A DNA stretch of 64,000 nt from Phytopseudomonas straminea. GTDB taxonomy: Bacteria; Pseudomonadota; Gammaproteobacteria; Pseudomonadales; Pseudomonadaceae. The translations under genes and the position numbers were made by a program. Positions 50,576 through 61,235 of this stretch are shown piece by piece (position 1 is the first letter of the stretch; the number at the start of each line of letters is the position of its first letter). The notes beneath the pieces are model-generated. The model searched no databases. It saw only the letters and a list, made by a program, of their open reading frames with translations, and was not told the origin of the DNA. The stretch is from NCBI RefSeq assembly GCF_900112645.1, contig NZ_FOMO01000002.1, positions 615,593 through 679,592 of the forward strand, in the 5' to 3' direction.

Positions 50576-51646
50576 TTATGGGCGTTGCTGCTGTTGATAT
50601 TGCTGCTTGATCGCTTGCCACTGCTGGTTGATCACCTGCGTCTGCTGCGCGCTGAGTGGTTCGAGAAAGTACAGGCGACGGCGCTCGCCAGGCGGCGGCA
50701 CCAGCTCGGCGGACTGCTTGGCCAGCTCGGCCATTTCCGGCAGATCGCTGCGCAATGGCGCATAGAAATGCGTCGCCTCGCTGTTCAGGCGGGCGTTACG
50801 TGCATCGAGCATGTAGTCGATGAAGCGGTAGGCCAGCTCCGGTTGCTTGGCGCTTTTGGGAATGGCCCAACTGTCGACGGTCAACAGCCCGCCCTCTTGC
50901 GGCACCAGAAACTTCAAGGTCGAACGGCGAGCCGCCGCCTGCAGAGCGTGACCGCTCCAGGCCACCGACACACACAGCTGCCCCGAGGCCAACTGCTCGG
51001 TGTAGGTGTTGTTGTCGAGCGTGCGCACGGCGGCGGACTGCTGCAGCATCTGCGCGCCCACCTCGGCCAGCCGCCTTGGTGATGCGTCGAGCAGGCGCTT
51101 GCCCTGGAAATTCATCCATAACGAAAACATCTCTTGCGGCGCATCGACCCAGCCGATCCCGCAGCCCTTCAGCTGAGCGACGTACTGGCCATCGAACAAC
51201 AGCTGCCAGCTGGCCGGTGCTGGCTTGCCTAGCTGTTGCTCGACGCGGGCCGCATCAATGACCAGCCCGACCGTCGACCACTGGTACGGCACCACATAAC
51301 GGCCGGCCCCCGAAAGGCCGGCCAGGGACGCCATCAGCTTGGGATCCAGATTGCCGTACCGGCTCAACTTGCTCGGTTCCAACGCCTGCAGCTGGTTCTG
51401 CTCGATCAGCCGCTGCAGTTGAAAATGCGAGGGCACCACCAGGTCGAAATCGGCGCCGGCATCCAGCGCGGCGGACAACTCCTGGGCCAAGGTATAGGTC
51501 TGGTAGTCGACCGTGACACCCGTCTCGCGCTGGAAACCCTCCACCACCGCCGGGTCGATGTAACCGGCCCAGTTGTAGATTTTCAGCGTCTGCGCGTGAG
51601 CGTTTACGGCGCAACAAACGAGCACGGCAACTAGAAAGGTTTTCAC
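50576..51646 (-). CDS. PotF/PotD-like periplasmic solute-binding protein (second copy)
   Basis: This is a 356-residue paralogue of the protein at 8052-9110. A signal peptide ends at VNAHA-QT (about residue 19). The mature N-terminus [19 protein letters not shown], the [14 protein letters not shown] segment and [14 protein letters not shown] match PotF-type proteins. Two PotF ligand positions differ: the WSD near the start is WAG, and WAGD is WSGH, while the later Asp (TVDSWAIP) remains. It ends in a Gln-rich tail (QQYQQQQRP). No permease or ATPase gene is linked. It forms a two-gene operon with the PAS-chemoreceptor. A sensory role, or service to a distant transporter, is possible. Confidence 0.9.
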   Translation of the reverse strand: MKTFLVAVLVCCAVNAHAQTLKIYNWAGYIDPAVVEGFQRETGVTVDYQTYTLAQELSAALDAGADFDLVVPSHFQLQRLIEQNQLQALEPSKLSRYGNLDPKLMASLAGLSGAGRYVVPYQWSTVGLVIDAARVEQQLGKPAPASWQLLFDGQYVAQLKGCGIGWVDAPQEMFSLWMNFQGKRLLDASPRRLAEVGAQMLQQSAAVRTLDNNTYTEQLASGQLCVSVAWSGHALQAAARRSTLKFLVPQEGGLLTVDSWAIPKSAKQPELAYRFIDYMLDARNARLNSEATHFYAPLRSDLPEMAELAKQSAELVPPPGERRRLYFLEPLSAQQTQVINQQWQAIKQQYQQQQRP

Positions 51647-51904
51647 TGTCCAGAATCCTGAAGTGGTCAGGCCCTAGCAATAACCCACCGAACCCGCCCC
51701 GTCTTGTTTCTGCATGCCGAACTCTTGTGCCGCCGTGACGCATTGCCGGCTCAAGCCAACAGGGTCACCAGAGCACGATGACGGCTTTGGCGTAGCAGCG
51801 GCAGGCGAAGCCTGAACGACCAAGTTTGTACAATGCACGCCCGCCGGGCTCTGCTGAGAGGTCACCAGCACCCCGACCACCGAAACGAAAATGAGACGAA
51901 CAAG

Positions 51905-52300
51905 ATGCTGCGGCGCATCAATGATTGGGCCAAGGCCCTCAAACGGCAGGTCATGATGCTGTGGTTCAGTTGCAGGCATCCCCGCACACCGGCGATGGCC
52001 AAGGTGCTGGCCATCGTCGTGGTGGCCTATGCCCTGAGCCCCATCGACCTGATCCCCGACTTCATTCCCGTTCTGGGTTATCTGGACGATGTGATTCTGC
52101 TGCCGCTGGGTATCTGGCTGGTCATGCGCCTGATGCCGGCGAGCGTGCTCCAAGAATGCCGCCATCATGCGGCCGATCATGAGCGCAATCGAACACCACG
52201 GCCAAGGAGCATGATCGCAGGCGCCCTGATCGTGGTGATCTGGTTGGTTGTCGCTGTTTGGTGTTGGCAAGCCGCCACTCATTATTGGCGACAGAACTAA
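51905..52300 (+). CDS. YkvA-family (DUF1232) membrane protein
   Basis: This is a 131-residue protein. The start ATG at 51905 places the DUF1232 signature SPIDLIPDFIPVLGYLDD at about residues 40-57, as usual for the family. A second hydrophobic segment near the C-terminus (IAGALIVVIWLVVAVWCW) anchors it in the membrane. The function of the family is not established. A hairpin terminator follows the stop directly. Confidence 0.9.
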   Translation: MLRRINDWAKALKRQVMMLWFSCRHPRTPAMAKVLAIVVVAYALSPIDLIPDFIPVLGYLDDVILLPLGIWLVMRLMPASVLQECRHHAADHERNRTPRPRSMIAGALIVVIWLVVAVWCWQAATHYWRQN

Positions 52301-52323
52301 GCCCGGCGACGTGCCTGGGCTTT
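52300..52323 (+). terminator. Terminator after the YkvA gene
   Basis: AGCCCGGC (52300-52307) pairs with GCCTGGGCT (52313-52321) with a single-base bulge, followed by TTAA. It begins within the stop codon. Confidence 0.55.
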
Positions 52324-52338
52324 AAGTCACGACACTAA

Positions 52339-52512
52339 TCAATCGGCGCTTTTGTCGCCCTGCCCGCTTTCGCGCTGATCAGCATCGACTTCCCGCTCGG
52401 CCTCCGAGTTGACCGCCTCCTGCTCCTTCTTCGCGCCGTGGCCCTGGGTCGGGCTGTCGGCGGACGGGCCCTGGTAAGGTTCGGCCGGGCCGTTTTTCTG
52501 TTCGACTGTCAT
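52339..52512 (-). CDS. Small hydrophilic hypothetical protein
   Basis: This is a 57-residue, very polar protein (MTVEQKNGPAEPYQGPSADS at the start), rich in Glu, Gln, Gly, Ser and Asp and probably disordered. The ATG at 52512 has GGAGATC upstream. Codon use fits the neighbourhood. No homologue family is recognised; such short polar proteins are often stress-related in Pseudomonas, but that is a guess. Confidence 0.65.
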   Translation of the reverse strand: MTVEQKNGPAEPYQGPSADSPTQGHGAKKEQEAVNSEAEREVDADQRESGQGDKSAD

Positions 52513-52618
52513 GGCGGATCTCCCGTGTTTGCGCAGAACGCCTGCGCTTAAAGGTTGGTGAGACGCCGGATACACGAAGTGCAACCACCTCGACGGACGG
52601 CAGCGGAGCTACCCGCCG

Positions 52619-53332
52619 TCACCCATCTGCCGCCACGAACCGCAAGCCAACTCCCGGCTCGGTGGCTAGCCAGCGCGGTGAGGCGGCATTGTCGCCCAGG
52701 CGCTGACGCAGCTTGCCCACCAAAACCCGCACATAGTGCAGGTCGTCGTCGTGGGTCTTGCCCCAGATTTCCCGCAGGATCTGCGGCTGGGTCACCACGC
52801 GCCCGCTGTTCTTCACCAGCAACGCCAGCAGCGCGTACTCCTTGCGAGCCAGTTGCAGGCGCTCGCCACGCAGTAGCACCTCACGGCGGGCGAGATCGAT
52901 ATGCAGGTCGCCGTCGTCGTAGATAAAAGGTTCATTGCGCTCGCTGCCGTGCTGGCGCAGCAACACGCGGATGCGCGCCATCAGCTCCTGGGTGCCGAAG
53001 GGCTTGGTCACGTAATCGTTGGCGCCTGCGTCGAGAGCCGCGACCTTTTCCGTTTCGGCGCCGCGCACGGTGAGCATGATCACCGGCACCCTGCTCCACT
53101 CGCGCAGCTGTTTGAGCACCTGGTGGCCATCCAGGTCCGGCAAGCCGATATCCAGCAGTACCAGGTCGGCGCCCTTCTGCGCCAGGCTGAGCAGGCCGCG
53201 GCTGCCGTCCTCGGCCTGCTGCACCTCATAACCCTGGGCGCGCAGGCTGATGTCGAGCAGGCGCCTGATCTGCGGCTCATCGTCGATGATCAGGATGCGC
53301 GCGCAGCTGGAAGCCGTTTCATTCACGCTCAT
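52619..53332 (-). CDS. kdpE: KdpE response regulator
   Basis: This is a 237-residue OmpR-family regulator of potassium uptake. The receiver has an acidic pocket (LIIDDEP), phospho-acceptor D61 (LVLLDIGLPDLDG), and the Thr and Lys signature positions (MLTVRG, VTKPFG). The winged helix (about 130-230) contains LHYVRVLVGKLRQRLGD and the wing EPGVGLRF. The start overlaps the KdpD stop by 14 bases, so the two are translationally coupled. It activates kdp transcription when phosphorylated by KdpD under potassium limitation or osmotic stress. Confidence 0.96.
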   Translation of the reverse strand: MSVNETASSCARILIIDDEPQIRRLLDISLRAQGYEVQQAEDGSRGLLSLAQKGADLVLLDIGLPDLDGHQVLKQLREWSRVPVIMLTVRGAETEKVAALDAGANDYVTKPFGTQELMARIRVLLRQHGSERNEPFIYDDGDLHIDLARREVLLRGERLQLARKEYALLALLVKNSGRVVTQPQILREIWGKTHDDDLHYVRVLVGKLRQRLGDNAASPRWLATEPGVGLRFVAADG

Positions 53333-55991
53333 CGGGTGCCTCCCGTGATTCTTCCGGTGCTAGCAACGGGATGCTCAGGCGGATCAGCGTGCCCTGCCCG
53401 CCTTCACCGGCAAACGCGCTAACGCTGCCGCCGTGAGCACCGATCATGCCCTGGGCGATGGTCAGCCCCAGGCCGGTTCCCTGCTTGCCGCAGTCGCCGC
53501 GCTCGATGCTGTAGAACATATCGAAGATGCGCCCACGCTCCTCCTCGGCGATGCCCGGGCCGCGGTCCTGCACGTCCAGCTGCAGGTGGCTGTCGACCTG
53601 CCGGGCGAACACCCTGATGCTTTGGCCTGCGGGCGAGAACTTGGCGGCGTTTTCCAACACATTGAACAGGCTCTGCTCGACCAGCGCCGGGTGCACCCAC
53701 AGCGGCGGTAAGTCGGCGTCCAGCTGCAGGTCGACCAGGACCTGCGGGCGATAGCGGCGCAGCCGACCGGTCGCCGAGCCGACCAGTTCGTCGACGCCGA
53801 TCCAGCTGCGCTGCAGGGTCAGGCCCTCGTGGCCCAGGCGCGTCATGTCCAGCAGGTTCTGGATGTACCGGTCGAGGCGCTCGCCCTCCTGCTGGATGGT
53901 CTGCAACAGACTGAGGCGATCCTCCTCGTTCATCGCCGCCGAATAGCTGATCAGGCTGCCGGCCGAGCCCATCATTGCGGCCAGCGGCGAGCGCAGGTCG
54001 TGGGAAACCGACGAGAGCAAGGCCGAGCGCAGGCGTTCGGTTTCATTGTTGACCCGCGCCGCTTCCAGCTCCGCCACCAGCGTGGTACGCAGCGCGGCCT
54101 GGGCGACATCCGTGCAGATCGCTTCGGCGAGGCGGCGGTTTTCGGTGCTCAGCTGCCGTTGCTCGGTGCTCTCCTGCAAACCGATGACGCCGATTGCCTG
54201 ATCGTTACCCAAAAGCGGCATGAACCACCAGGCAGCGCCGGCCAGGGTTTGCGTGTGGCGGCCAGCCGGCTGCCCGTGACTCAAGGCCCAATCGGCGGCG
54301 GCCCTGTCCAGCTGGGCGAGCTGCACGCCGGGCGAGTAGCTCTGGCTGGCGCCGACCTGCAGCATGACGGTCGCCCCGAATGCGCGCTCCAGGGTGTTGC
54401 GCCCGGCCTGCAGCACCTGCTCCAGATCGGCGGCAGCGCTGAGCTGGCGGCCCAGGTGCTGCAGCACCGAGGCCTGGTTGTTGGCAGCGCGCAAGGTCAG
54501 CACCTGCATGCGCAGTTGCGAGGCGAGCCGCCCGGCAACCAGCGCGGCGAGCAGGAACAGCACCACCGTGGTGATGCCCCAGGGCGCGGCGATGATCAGC
54601 GTGTAGCGCGGCTCGATGAAGAAGAAGTTGTAGGCCAGAAAACACAGAATGGCCGCCAGAATCGCCGCAGACATGCGCGTGCGCGCGGCCACCACGACCA
54701 CCGCGACGATAAAGATCATCGACAGGTCCGTGAGGCCGACCCACTGCTCCGCCAGCCCCGCGAAGCCCGTCGCCACCGAGGCGCAAAGGCTGGCGTACAG
54801 CGCATCGCGACAGGACAACCAGCGTACCGGCGCGCCTGGCCGCCAGCGGGCCCGCGCCTGGGCGCGCGCATGCGGGGAACTGAGGATCACCAGCTCATAA
54901 TGGGCGCCATGCTGCAGCAGGCGCTGGGTCAGTGTGCGGTTGAACATGCGGGCGATAGGCCGCTCGCGGCTGCGCCCGACCACCAGGGTGGACACCCCGT
55001 CATGGGCGGCATGGTCGAGCAGCGTGTCGGCGATCGCGTTGCCATGCAGCACCTGGGTATCGGCGCCCAGGTTACGCGCCAGGGCGAAGGCGCGGTCGAG
55101 TTCGGCCTGCCTGGCCGTGTCGATGCCACCTGCACGCTGCACGGTGACCACGCTCCAGGGCGCGTCGCGCAGCTCGGCAAGCCGCCGGCCGGCACGCACC
55201 AGGTATTCAGAATTGCCGCTGCCGTCGATGGCGATCAACACCCGCCGGCGCAGCGCCAGAGCGCTGATGCCCTGGGCCGTGTGGGCTTCGCGCAGGTGGT
55301 CTTCGATATGGTCGGCCGCCGTCTGCATGGCCAGCTCGCGAAGCGCCGCCAGGTTGGGTGCCGAGAAGAAACGCTGCAGCGCCTGTTCGGCCATGTCCGG
55401 CAGGTAGATCTTGCCCTGGTGCAGGCGCTCGATCAGCTCGCCCGGCGGCAGGTCGACCAGGCGGATGTCGCGCAGCCGGTCGAGCACGGCATCGGGCACC
55501 GTTTCGCTGACCCGGATGCCGGTGATGCGGTGCACGATGTCGTTGAGGCTTTCCAGGTGCTGGATGTTGACCGTGCTGTAGACGTCGATGCCCCTGTCCA
55601 GCAGCTCCAGCACGTCCTGCCAGCGCCGTTCGTGGCGGCTGCCGGGCGCATTGCGATGGGCCAGTTCGTCGACCAGGACGATGCGCGGGCGGCGTTGCAC
55701 GATGGCGTCCAGGTCCATCTCGTCCAGCCGGTGGCCCTGGTAGTCGACCTGCCGGCGCGGGATCAGCTCGTGGCCGTCGATCAATGCAGCCGTTTCGCTA
55801 CGGCCGTGGGCTTCCACCACGCCGATCACCAGGTCGACACCTTGCTGGCGCAGCTCCCGGGCGCGGGACAGCATGGCGTAGGTCTTGCCCACGCCGGGCG
55901 CGGCGCCGAGAAACAGGGTCAGGTGGCCGCTGTCCTGGCGGCGCAGTTCGCCGGCCAGGGCATCGGCGCGCGCTTCACGGTTTTCCTGCAT
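53319..55991 (-). CDS. kdpD: KdpD sensor histidine kinase
   Basis: This is an 890-residue kinase for potassium and turgor sensing, full length for the family. The N-terminal KdpD domain has the P-loop GAAPGVGKTYAML (29-41) and VDELAHRNAPG. A universal-stress-like domain spans about 240-365, and four membrane helices of DUF4118 about 395-490 (MIFIVAVVVVAARTRMSAAIL). A GAF-like region spans about 510-640. HisKA has His664 (SVSHDLRSP), and the HATPase domain has the N-box VLENAAKFSP and G-box GTGLGLTIAQGMI. It phosphorylates KdpE. It follows kdpC by 5 bases. Confidence 0.96.
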   Translation of the reverse strand: MQENREARADALAGELRRQDSGHLTLFLGAAPGVGKTYAMLSRARELRQQGVDLVIGVVEAHGRSETAALIDGHELIPRRQVDYQGHRLDEMDLDAIVQRRPRIVLVDELAHRNAPGSRHERRWQDVLELLDRGIDVYSTVNIQHLESLNDIVHRITGIRVSETVPDAVLDRLRDIRLVDLPPGELIERLHQGKIYLPDMAEQALQRFFSAPNLAALRELAMQTAADHIEDHLREAHTAQGISALALRRRVLIAIDGSGNSEYLVRAGRRLAELRDAPWSVVTVQRAGGIDTARQAELDRAFALARNLGADTQVLHGNAIADTLLDHAAHDGVSTLVVGRSRERPIARMFNRTLTQRLLQHGAHYELVILSSPHARAQARARWRPGAPVRWLSCRDALYASLCASVATGFAGLAEQWVGLTDLSMIFIVAVVVVAARTRMSAAILAAILCFLAYNFFFIEPRYTLIIAAPWGITTVVLFLLAALVAGRLASQLRMQVLTLRAANNQASVLQHLGRQLSAAADLEQVLQAGRNTLERAFGATVMLQVGASQSYSPGVQLAQLDRAAADWALSHGQPAGRHTQTLAGAAWWFMPLLGNDQAIGVIGLQESTEQRQLSTENRRLAEAICTDVAQAALRTTLVAELEAARVNNETERLRSALLSSVSHDLRSPLAAMMGSAGSLISYSAAMNEEDRLSLLQTIQQEGERLDRYIQNLLDMTRLGHEGLTLQRSWIGVDELVGSATGRLRRYRPQVLVDLQLDADLPPLWVHPALVEQSLFNVLENAAKFSPAGQSIRVFARQVDSHLQLDVQDRGPGIAEEERGRIFDMFYSIERGDCGKQGTGLGLTIAQGMIGAHGGSVSAFAGEGGQGTLIRLSIPLLAPEESREAPDERE

Positions 55992-55996
55992 GGCTG

Positions 55997-56590
55997 CTAC
56001 CTGTTGTGGGCTTCGTCGAGGGCCAGGTTGAGCAGCAGCACGTTGACCCTGGGTTCACCGAACAGCCCCCATTGCCGGCCCTCGGTGTAGGCGCCGACCA
56101 GCGTCTGCACCTCGCCTGGCGACATGCCGCGCTCGCGCGCCACGCGGACGACCTGAATCTGCGCCGCCTCGGGGCTGATGTGCGGGTCGAGGCCGCCGCC
56201 GGACTGGGTGAGCAGATCGCCCGGTACGGCAGCAGGCTCGACGCCCTCCTGGCTGGCAACCGCGGCTCGCTGCTCGTCGATGCGTTGGTGCAGCGCCGGG
56301 TTGGTGCGCGCCTGGTTGCTGCCGGCCATGGCCATCGGATCATAGCTGGCGGCCGAGGGTCGCGCCTGGAAATAGCCGGGGCTGGTGAAGGGCTGCGCCA
56401 CCCATTCGGAACCGATGACGGTACCGTTGCGCTCGATGAGGTTGCCGTTCGCCTGCTCGGGAAACAGGCCGTTGCCAATGCCGGTGGCGAGCAGCGAATA
56501 GCTCAGGCCGAAGCCCAGCAGGCTGATCAGCGCCAGGACGCAGGCGGGACGCAGCAGATTGCTCTGGGACGCATTAACGTGGTTGGTCAT
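55997..56590 (-). CDS. kdpC: KdpC subunit of the potassium-transporting ATPase
   Basis: This is a 197-residue subunit. The ATG at 56590 is chosen, with a GGGTG ribosome site; a GTG at 56599 is an alternative. One TM segment (VLALISLLGFGLSYSLLATG) lies near the N-terminus, followed by the periplasmic KdpC domain with GNGLFPEQANGNLIER, GSEWVAQPFTSPGYFQARPS and SGGGLDPHISPEAAQIQV. It associates with KdpA and increases potassium affinity of the KdpFABC complex. It lies between kdpB and kdpD. Confidence 0.96.
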   Translation of the reverse strand: MTNHVNASQSNLLRPACVLALISLLGFGLSYSLLATGIGNGLFPEQANGNLIERNGTVIGSEWVAQPFTSPGYFQARPSAASYDPMAMAGSNQARTNPALHQRIDEQRAAVASQEGVEPAAVPGDLLTQSGGGLDPHISPEAAQIQVVRVARERGMSPGEVQTLVGAYTEGRQWGLFGEPRVNVLLLNLALDEAHNR

Positions 56591-56612
56591 ATCGTTCACC
56601 CAATGTAGTCGT

Positions 56613-58664
56613 CTAAACGCCGATGGTTGCCGACAGCAGCATGTCGATCAGCTTGATGGCCGGAAACGGCAGCACCACCCCGCCGATGCCGTAGATCAGC
56701 ATGTTGCGACGCAGCAGCGCCGTGGCATTGGCAGCGCGCACGCGCACACCGCGCATGGCCAGTGGAATCAGCAGCGGGATGATCAGCGCGTTGAAGATCA
56801 GCGCCGACAGCACCGCATTGGTCGGGCTGGAGAGCTGCATCAGGTTGAGCCCGGCCAGGGCCGGAATCGCCCCGGCGAACAGCGCCGGCAGGATGGCGAA
56901 GTACTTGGACACGTCGTTGGCCAGCGAGAAGGTGGTCAGCGCGCCGCGGGTGATCAGTTGCTGCTTGCCCACCTCCACCACGGCCAGCAGCTTGGCCGGA
57001 TCTGAATCCAGATCGACCATGTTGCCCGCCTCCTTGGCGGCCTGGGTGCCGGAGTTCATCGCCAGGCCGACGTCCGCCTGGGCCAGCGCCGGCGCGTCGT
57101 TGGTGCCGTCGCCGACCATCGCCACCAGGTGACCGCGCTCCTGCTCCTGGCGAATGCGCGCCAGCTTGTCTTCCGGCCGCGCTTCGGCGACGTAGTCGTC
57201 GACGCCCGCCTCGGCAGCGATGGCCGCGGCGGTCAGCGGGTTGTCGCCGGTGATCATCACGGTGCGGATGCCCATGGCGCGCAGCTTGGCGAACTTCTCC
57301 TGGATGCCGTGCTTGACCACGTCGCTGAGCTCGATCACGCCCAGCACCAGGCGGCCATCGGATACCACCAGCGGCGTGGCGCCCTTACGGGCGACCTGAT
57401 CGACCAGTTCCTGCAGTTGCGGTGGTACCGAACCGGACATCGCCAGCACATGGCGGCGAATGGCATCGATGGCACCCTTGCGAATCACCTGACCGTCGCT
57501 CATATCGAGGCCAGACAGACGACTCTGGGCGCTGAAGGGAATGAAAGTGGCGTCCTGCGGCGCTTCAGCGTTGACGCCGTTTTGCCGCGCCAGCTTGACG
57601 ATGGATTTGCCTTCGGGGGTCGGGTCGGCCAGCGATGACAGCAGCGCGGCCTCCTGCAGGCGGCTGAGCTGCATGCCCGGCAGCGCATGGAACTGCGTGG
57701 CCTGGCGGTCGCCGTGGGTGATGGTGCCGGTCTTGTCGAGCAGCAGCACGTCGACGTCGCCGGCGACCTCCACGGCCTTGCCGGACTTGGCCAGCAGGTT
57801 GGCGGACAGCGCGCGGTTCATACCGGCGATGCCGATGGCCGGCAGCAGGCCGCCGATGGTGGTCGGGATCAGGCACACCAGGAGCGCGATCAGCAGTAGC
57901 GGATCGATCTGGATACCGACGAAAGCGGCGATGGCAGGCAGTGTGATCACCACGATCAGAAAGGTCAGGGTCATGGTGGTCAGCAGCAGGCCCAGGGCGA
58001 TTTCGTTGGGCGTCTTCTGCCGGTTGGCGCCTTCGACCAGGGCGATCATGCGGTCCAGGAAGCTGTCGCCCGGCTGGGCGGTGACCTCGACGATGATCTG
58101 GTCGGACAGCACCTTGGTGCCGCCGATCACCCCGGAGCGGTCGGTGCCGGCCTCGCGCAGCACCGGAGCGGATTCACCGGTGACCGCCGACTCGTTGATG
58201 CTCGCCAGCCCCTCGATGATCTCGCCATCGGCGGGAATGATCTCGCCCTGCGCCACGATCACCAGATCGCCGGGGCGCAGCTCGCTGGCGGCGATGCGCT
58301 GCGGCTCGCCCCGCTCGCTCAGGCTTTTCAGGCGGCGGGCGACCAGGTCCTTACGTGCCTTGCGCAGCGAATCGGCCTGGCCGCGCCCGCGGGCCTCGGC
58401 CACCGCCTCGGCGAAGTTGGCGAACAGCACCGTGACCAGCAGCAGTAAGGTGACGCTCCAGCCGATGGCGGGCGTGCTCTTGCCCAGCAGAGTCAGCACC
58501 GTACAGAGCAGCGTGCCGAGCCAGACCACGGCCATCACCGGGTTCCTGAACGCGTTATTCGGAGCGAGCTTAGCGAAGGCGGCCAGCGCGGAGCTCCTCA
58601 CGCCGGCGCTGTCGAGCAGCGCCGGGCGTTTGGCCGCAGCGGAATGTTGGGTTATCTGAGTCAT
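56613..58664 (-). CDS. kdpB: KdpB P-type ATPase subunit
   Basis: This is a 683-residue catalytic subunit. The start chosen is the ATG at 58664, with a GAGG site; a TTG at 58677-58679 overlaps the kdpA stop but is less likely. The phosphorylated Asp310 lies in [11 protein letters not shown]. The actuator [10 protein letters not shown], the P-domain [18 protein letters not shown] and several TM segments are all intact. It powers potassium import through KdpA by ATP hydrolysis. Confidence 0.96.
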   Translation of the reverse strand: MTQITQHSAAAKRPALLDSAGVRSSALAAFAKLAPNNAFRNPVMAVVWLGTLLCTVLTLLGKSTPAIGWSVTLLLLVTVLFANFAEAVAEARGRGQADSLRKARKDLVARRLKSLSERGEPQRIAASELRPGDLVIVAQGEIIPADGEIIEGLASINESAVTGESAPVLREAGTDRSGVIGGTKVLSDQIIVEVTAQPGDSFLDRMIALVEGANRQKTPNEIALGLLLTTMTLTFLIVVITLPAIAAFVGIQIDPLLLIALLVCLIPTTIGGLLPAIGIAGMNRALSANLLAKSGKAVEVAGDVDVLLLDKTGTITHGDRQATQFHALPGMQLSRLQEAALLSSLADPTPEGKSIVKLARQNGVNAEAPQDATFIPFSAQSRLSGLDMSDGQVIRKGAIDAIRRHVLAMSGSVPPQLQELVDQVARKGATPLVVSDGRLVLGVIELSDVVKHGIQEKFAKLRAMGIRTVMITGDNPLTAAAIAAEAGVDDYVAEARPEDKLARIRQEQERGHLVAMVGDGTNDAPALAQADVGLAMNSGTQAAKEAGNMVDLDSDPAKLLAVVEVGKQQLITRGALTTFSLANDVSKYFAILPALFAGAIPALAGLNLMQLSSPTNAVLSALIFNALIIPLLIPLAMRGVRVRAANATALLRRNMLIYGIGGVVLPFPAIKLIDMLLSATIGV

Positions 58665-58675
58665 GGAAATCAGCC

Positions 58676-60367
58676 TCAACGGGTGATGAACTGCAGGTGG
58701 TCGGCCACAGGCCCCAGCACCAGCACGGGCATGAATTGCAGCAGGGTGAGGATGGCGATGATGGCCATCAGCGTGAGCGCAAAGGTCGGCGTCTCAATCT
58801 GCAGGGTGCCCGGCCCTTCCGGGGTCACCCGCTTGCGCGCCAGCATCGCGGCGATGATCAGCGGCAGGATCAGCGCCGGGTAGCGACCCAGGATCAGCGC
58901 CACCACGCAGGTCAGGTTCCACCAGTAGGTGGCATCGCCAAGCCCCTCGAAACCCGAACCGTTATTGGCGAAGGCCGAGGTGTACTCGTAGAGCACCTGA
59001 CTGATGGCGTGGGCACCGGGGTTGGAGGTGCCGGCCAGATCCGGCAGCAGCAGCGTGAGCGCGGTGAAACCCAGAACCACCAGCGGCTGCAGCAGTATCA
59101 GCACGGCCAGGCACTTCACTTCCGGCGCCTCGATCTTGCGGCCAAACAGCTCCGGCGTACGGCCGGTCATCAAACCGGCCAGGAACACGCTCAGCAGCAG
59201 GTACACGAGAAACTGTTGCAGGCCACAGCCAATGCCGCCCCAGATGGCATTCACCAGCATGTTGGCGATGGCCACCATGCCGGTCAGCGGCGCCAGGGAG
59301 TCATGCATGGCGTTCACCGAGCCGTTGCTGGTCTGGGTGGTCACCGCGGCCCAGAGCGCCGAGGCGTCGGCGCCGAAGCGCACCTCCTTGCCTTCCATCA
59401 AGGCGCTGTCACTGCTGCTCGCCGAGTGCCCTTCGGACCACAGCGCGACGCCGGCCGACATCAGCGACATGCTCAGCATGCAGCCGAAGATCAGCGCGGT
59501 GAGCTTGGCTCGGCCGGTCAGGCTGCCGACCATGAACACCACGCTCATCGGCAGCAGGATGATGGCCAGCGTCTCCAGCAGATTGCTCAGTGGCGTTGGG
59601 TTCTCCAGTGGCGCGGCGCTGTTGGGGCCGTACCAGCCACCACCGTTGGTGCCCAGCTGCTTGGCCGCGACCATGGCGGCGACCGGGCCGAGCGGGATCT
59701 TCTGCTCGCTCATCTGCGCGGCGCCATCCAGCGGTTTCGCCAGCGGCCCGCCATCCAGGGTGGCAGGCACTCCCTGCCAGGTCAGCAATACCGAAAGCAC
59801 CAGGCACAGCGGCAGGAACAGCCGCACCGTCGGGCGGATGAGGTCTGCCCAGAAGTTGCCGACATCGGCGGCCTCATCCCTGCCCACCTGCCGGCGCCCG
59901 CCGAACAGGCCACGCAGCGTCGCCACCACCAGTGCCAGGCCCATCATCGGCGTGATCACCTGCAGGCCCACGATGGCGGTCATTTGCGACAGGTAGGAAA
60001 GCTGCGCCTGCCCGGAGTAGTGCTGCTGGTTGGTGTTGGTCAGAAATGAAACCGCGGTATGCAGCGCCAGATCCCAACGCATATTGGGCACCGCATTGGG
60101 GTTGAGCGGCAGCCACTGCTGGGTCATCAGCATCAGCCATACCAGCAGGCCAAGCACCAGGTTGCTGAGCAGAAAGGCGCCGGCGTAAGTCCTCCAGCCC
60201 ATACCCTGAGCCGGGCTTACGCCGAGCAGCCGATACAGCGGCCGCTCCACCCACGTAAACAGCCGATCCCCGCGCATCGGCGCACCGCGCATAACGGCCG
60301 CCAGGTAGCTACCCAGTGGCCAAGCCAGCGCGATGGCCAAGCCAAAAACGAACAGAAATTCAGTCAT
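58676..60367 (-). CDS. kdpA: KdpA potassium-binding channel-like subunit
   Basis: This is a 563-residue polytopic subunit with ten TM segments. The four selectivity-filter repeats are seen, for example as [36 protein letters not shown] and [11 protein letters not shown]. Length is normal for Pseudomonas. It heads the kdp operon. No kdpF-like small frame was found in front of it, and the ribosome site is weak. Potassium moves through it before passing to KdpB. Confidence 0.96.
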   Translation of the reverse strand: MTEFLFVFGLAIALAWPLGSYLAAVMRGAPMRGDRLFTWVERPLYRLLGVSPAQGMGWRTYAGAFLLSNLVLGLLVWLMLMTQQWLPLNPNAVPNMRWDLALHTAVSFLTNTNQQHYSGQAQLSYLSQMTAIVGLQVITPMMGLALVVATLRGLFGGRRQVGRDEAADVGNFWADLIRPTVRLFLPLCLVLSVLLTWQGVPATLDGGPLAKPLDGAAQMSEQKIPLGPVAAMVAAKQLGTNGGGWYGPNSAAPLENPTPLSNLLETLAIILLPMSVVFMVGSLTGRAKLTALIFGCMLSMSLMSAGVALWSEGHSASSSDSALMEGKEVRFGADASALWAAVTTQTSNGSVNAMHDSLAPLTGMVAIANMLVNAIWGGIGCGLQQFLVYLLLSVFLAGLMTGRTPELFGRKIEAPEVKCLAVLILLQPLVVLGFTALTLLLPDLAGTSNPGAHAISQVLYEYTSAFANNGSGFEGLGDATYWWNLTCVVALILGRYPALILPLIIAAMLARKRVTPEGPGTLQIETPTFALTLMAIIAILTLLQFMPVLVLGPVADHLQFITR

Positions 60368-60602
60368 GATCCATGCCTGCGATGCCGTAACGGCGACGAG
60401 GAGATTGTTGGATCTATGGCTGTAAAGTCTCTATTGCGCTAAGGCCGAGATGCATAAATTAAACGTAAATAACGCGAGTTTGGTGGTGCTGGAGTAGTGG
60501 TATTTTTCTTCGCCGATTTAGTGCTGCCTGTTTTGGCTGCGCCACGTCAGGATGGGTTTTGCAGATACAGCTAAGCAGGAATCTCGCCCGTGTCAGCCCT
60601 CA
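60368..60602 (-). promoter_or_regulatory. kdp promoter region
   Basis: This 235-base gap precedes kdpA. An AT-rich tract at 60451-60473, read toward kdpA as TTTACGTTTAATTTAT, lies about 85-105 bases upstream of the start and is a candidate KdpE operator by composition and position. The assignment is by analogy with E. coli, whose site is also T-rich with TTTA-type half-sites. Nothing else is visible here. Confidence 0.35.
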
Positions 60603-61193
60603 TCACTGCGCCTCAGGTTCAGAGTTAAATGCATCAACTCTATCTTCACGCCACACGTGCAAAGCCAACGCCAGCGAGAGGGAAAACAGCGCGGCCAGAT
60701 GGCCCATTATCATGATCGACGCCACCTTTTCGGGCTCTTGGGCATAGCGCTCGGCGAACATGAAGTTGAGCACCGCTGGCAATCAGCATACAGGTCAGCG
60801 GCGTCGCTACGGCGCCGAACGTGCCAATACGGGGGCGGTGTTCAGGAGCACGCCCAGGGCGAATAGCAGTAGCAGCAGCCCCATGTTGCCGGCGTTCTTG
60901 AACATCATCGGCGGCAGCAGGGTTTTCGGTGCATAACCCAGCCGGCGGGCGATGGGCCAGCCGAGCAAGCCGGAACCGAGCACGATGACCAGGCCGCCGA
61001 GGGCAATCATCTGCACCTCGGCCAGGTCGACGGATTTGCTCGCCAGCACGGAGAAGATCAACGTGGGCACGAAGATGCCCATGTTGACCTGATTGGTCGC
61101 GAGCATGTCAGGGCGATGCTTGCGGCCATACAGGCAGCCAACCGCAATGACCGCGCACACGGGGAAGACGATGCTCACGATCTGCACGAGCAT
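60603..61193 (-). pseudogene. AEC-family carrier with internal deletion
   Basis: This is a remnant of an auxin-efflux-carrier-family permease (about 300 residues when complete). The N-terminal 125 residues are intact (VSIVFPVCAVIAVGCLYG to FKNAGNMGLLLLLFALGVLL), and the frame then stops at 60807. The true C-terminus appears further on in another frame (LPAVLNFMFAERYAQEPEKV, then HLAALFSLSLALALHVWRED) and ends at 60603. About 110 central residues are missing, so a deletion has joined both ends out of frame. It lies just after the dehydrogenase and TRAP genes, with which the intact gene may have cooperated. Confidence 0.8.
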
Positions 61194-61235
61194 CGGGCAA
61201 CCTTAGTCGCTGGCGAGTGGGTGGTGCTGGGCGAC

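Noticed and set aside
49540..51646. Polyamine ABC transporter operon around the second binding protein
   Set aside because: No ATPase or permease genes exist on either side; the neighbours are a PAS-chemoreceptor and YkvA.
60368..60480. Search for kdpF before kdpA
   Set aside because: The only short frame (starting near 60456 on the minus strand) encodes 13 polar residues with no membrane segment, so it is not kdpF.
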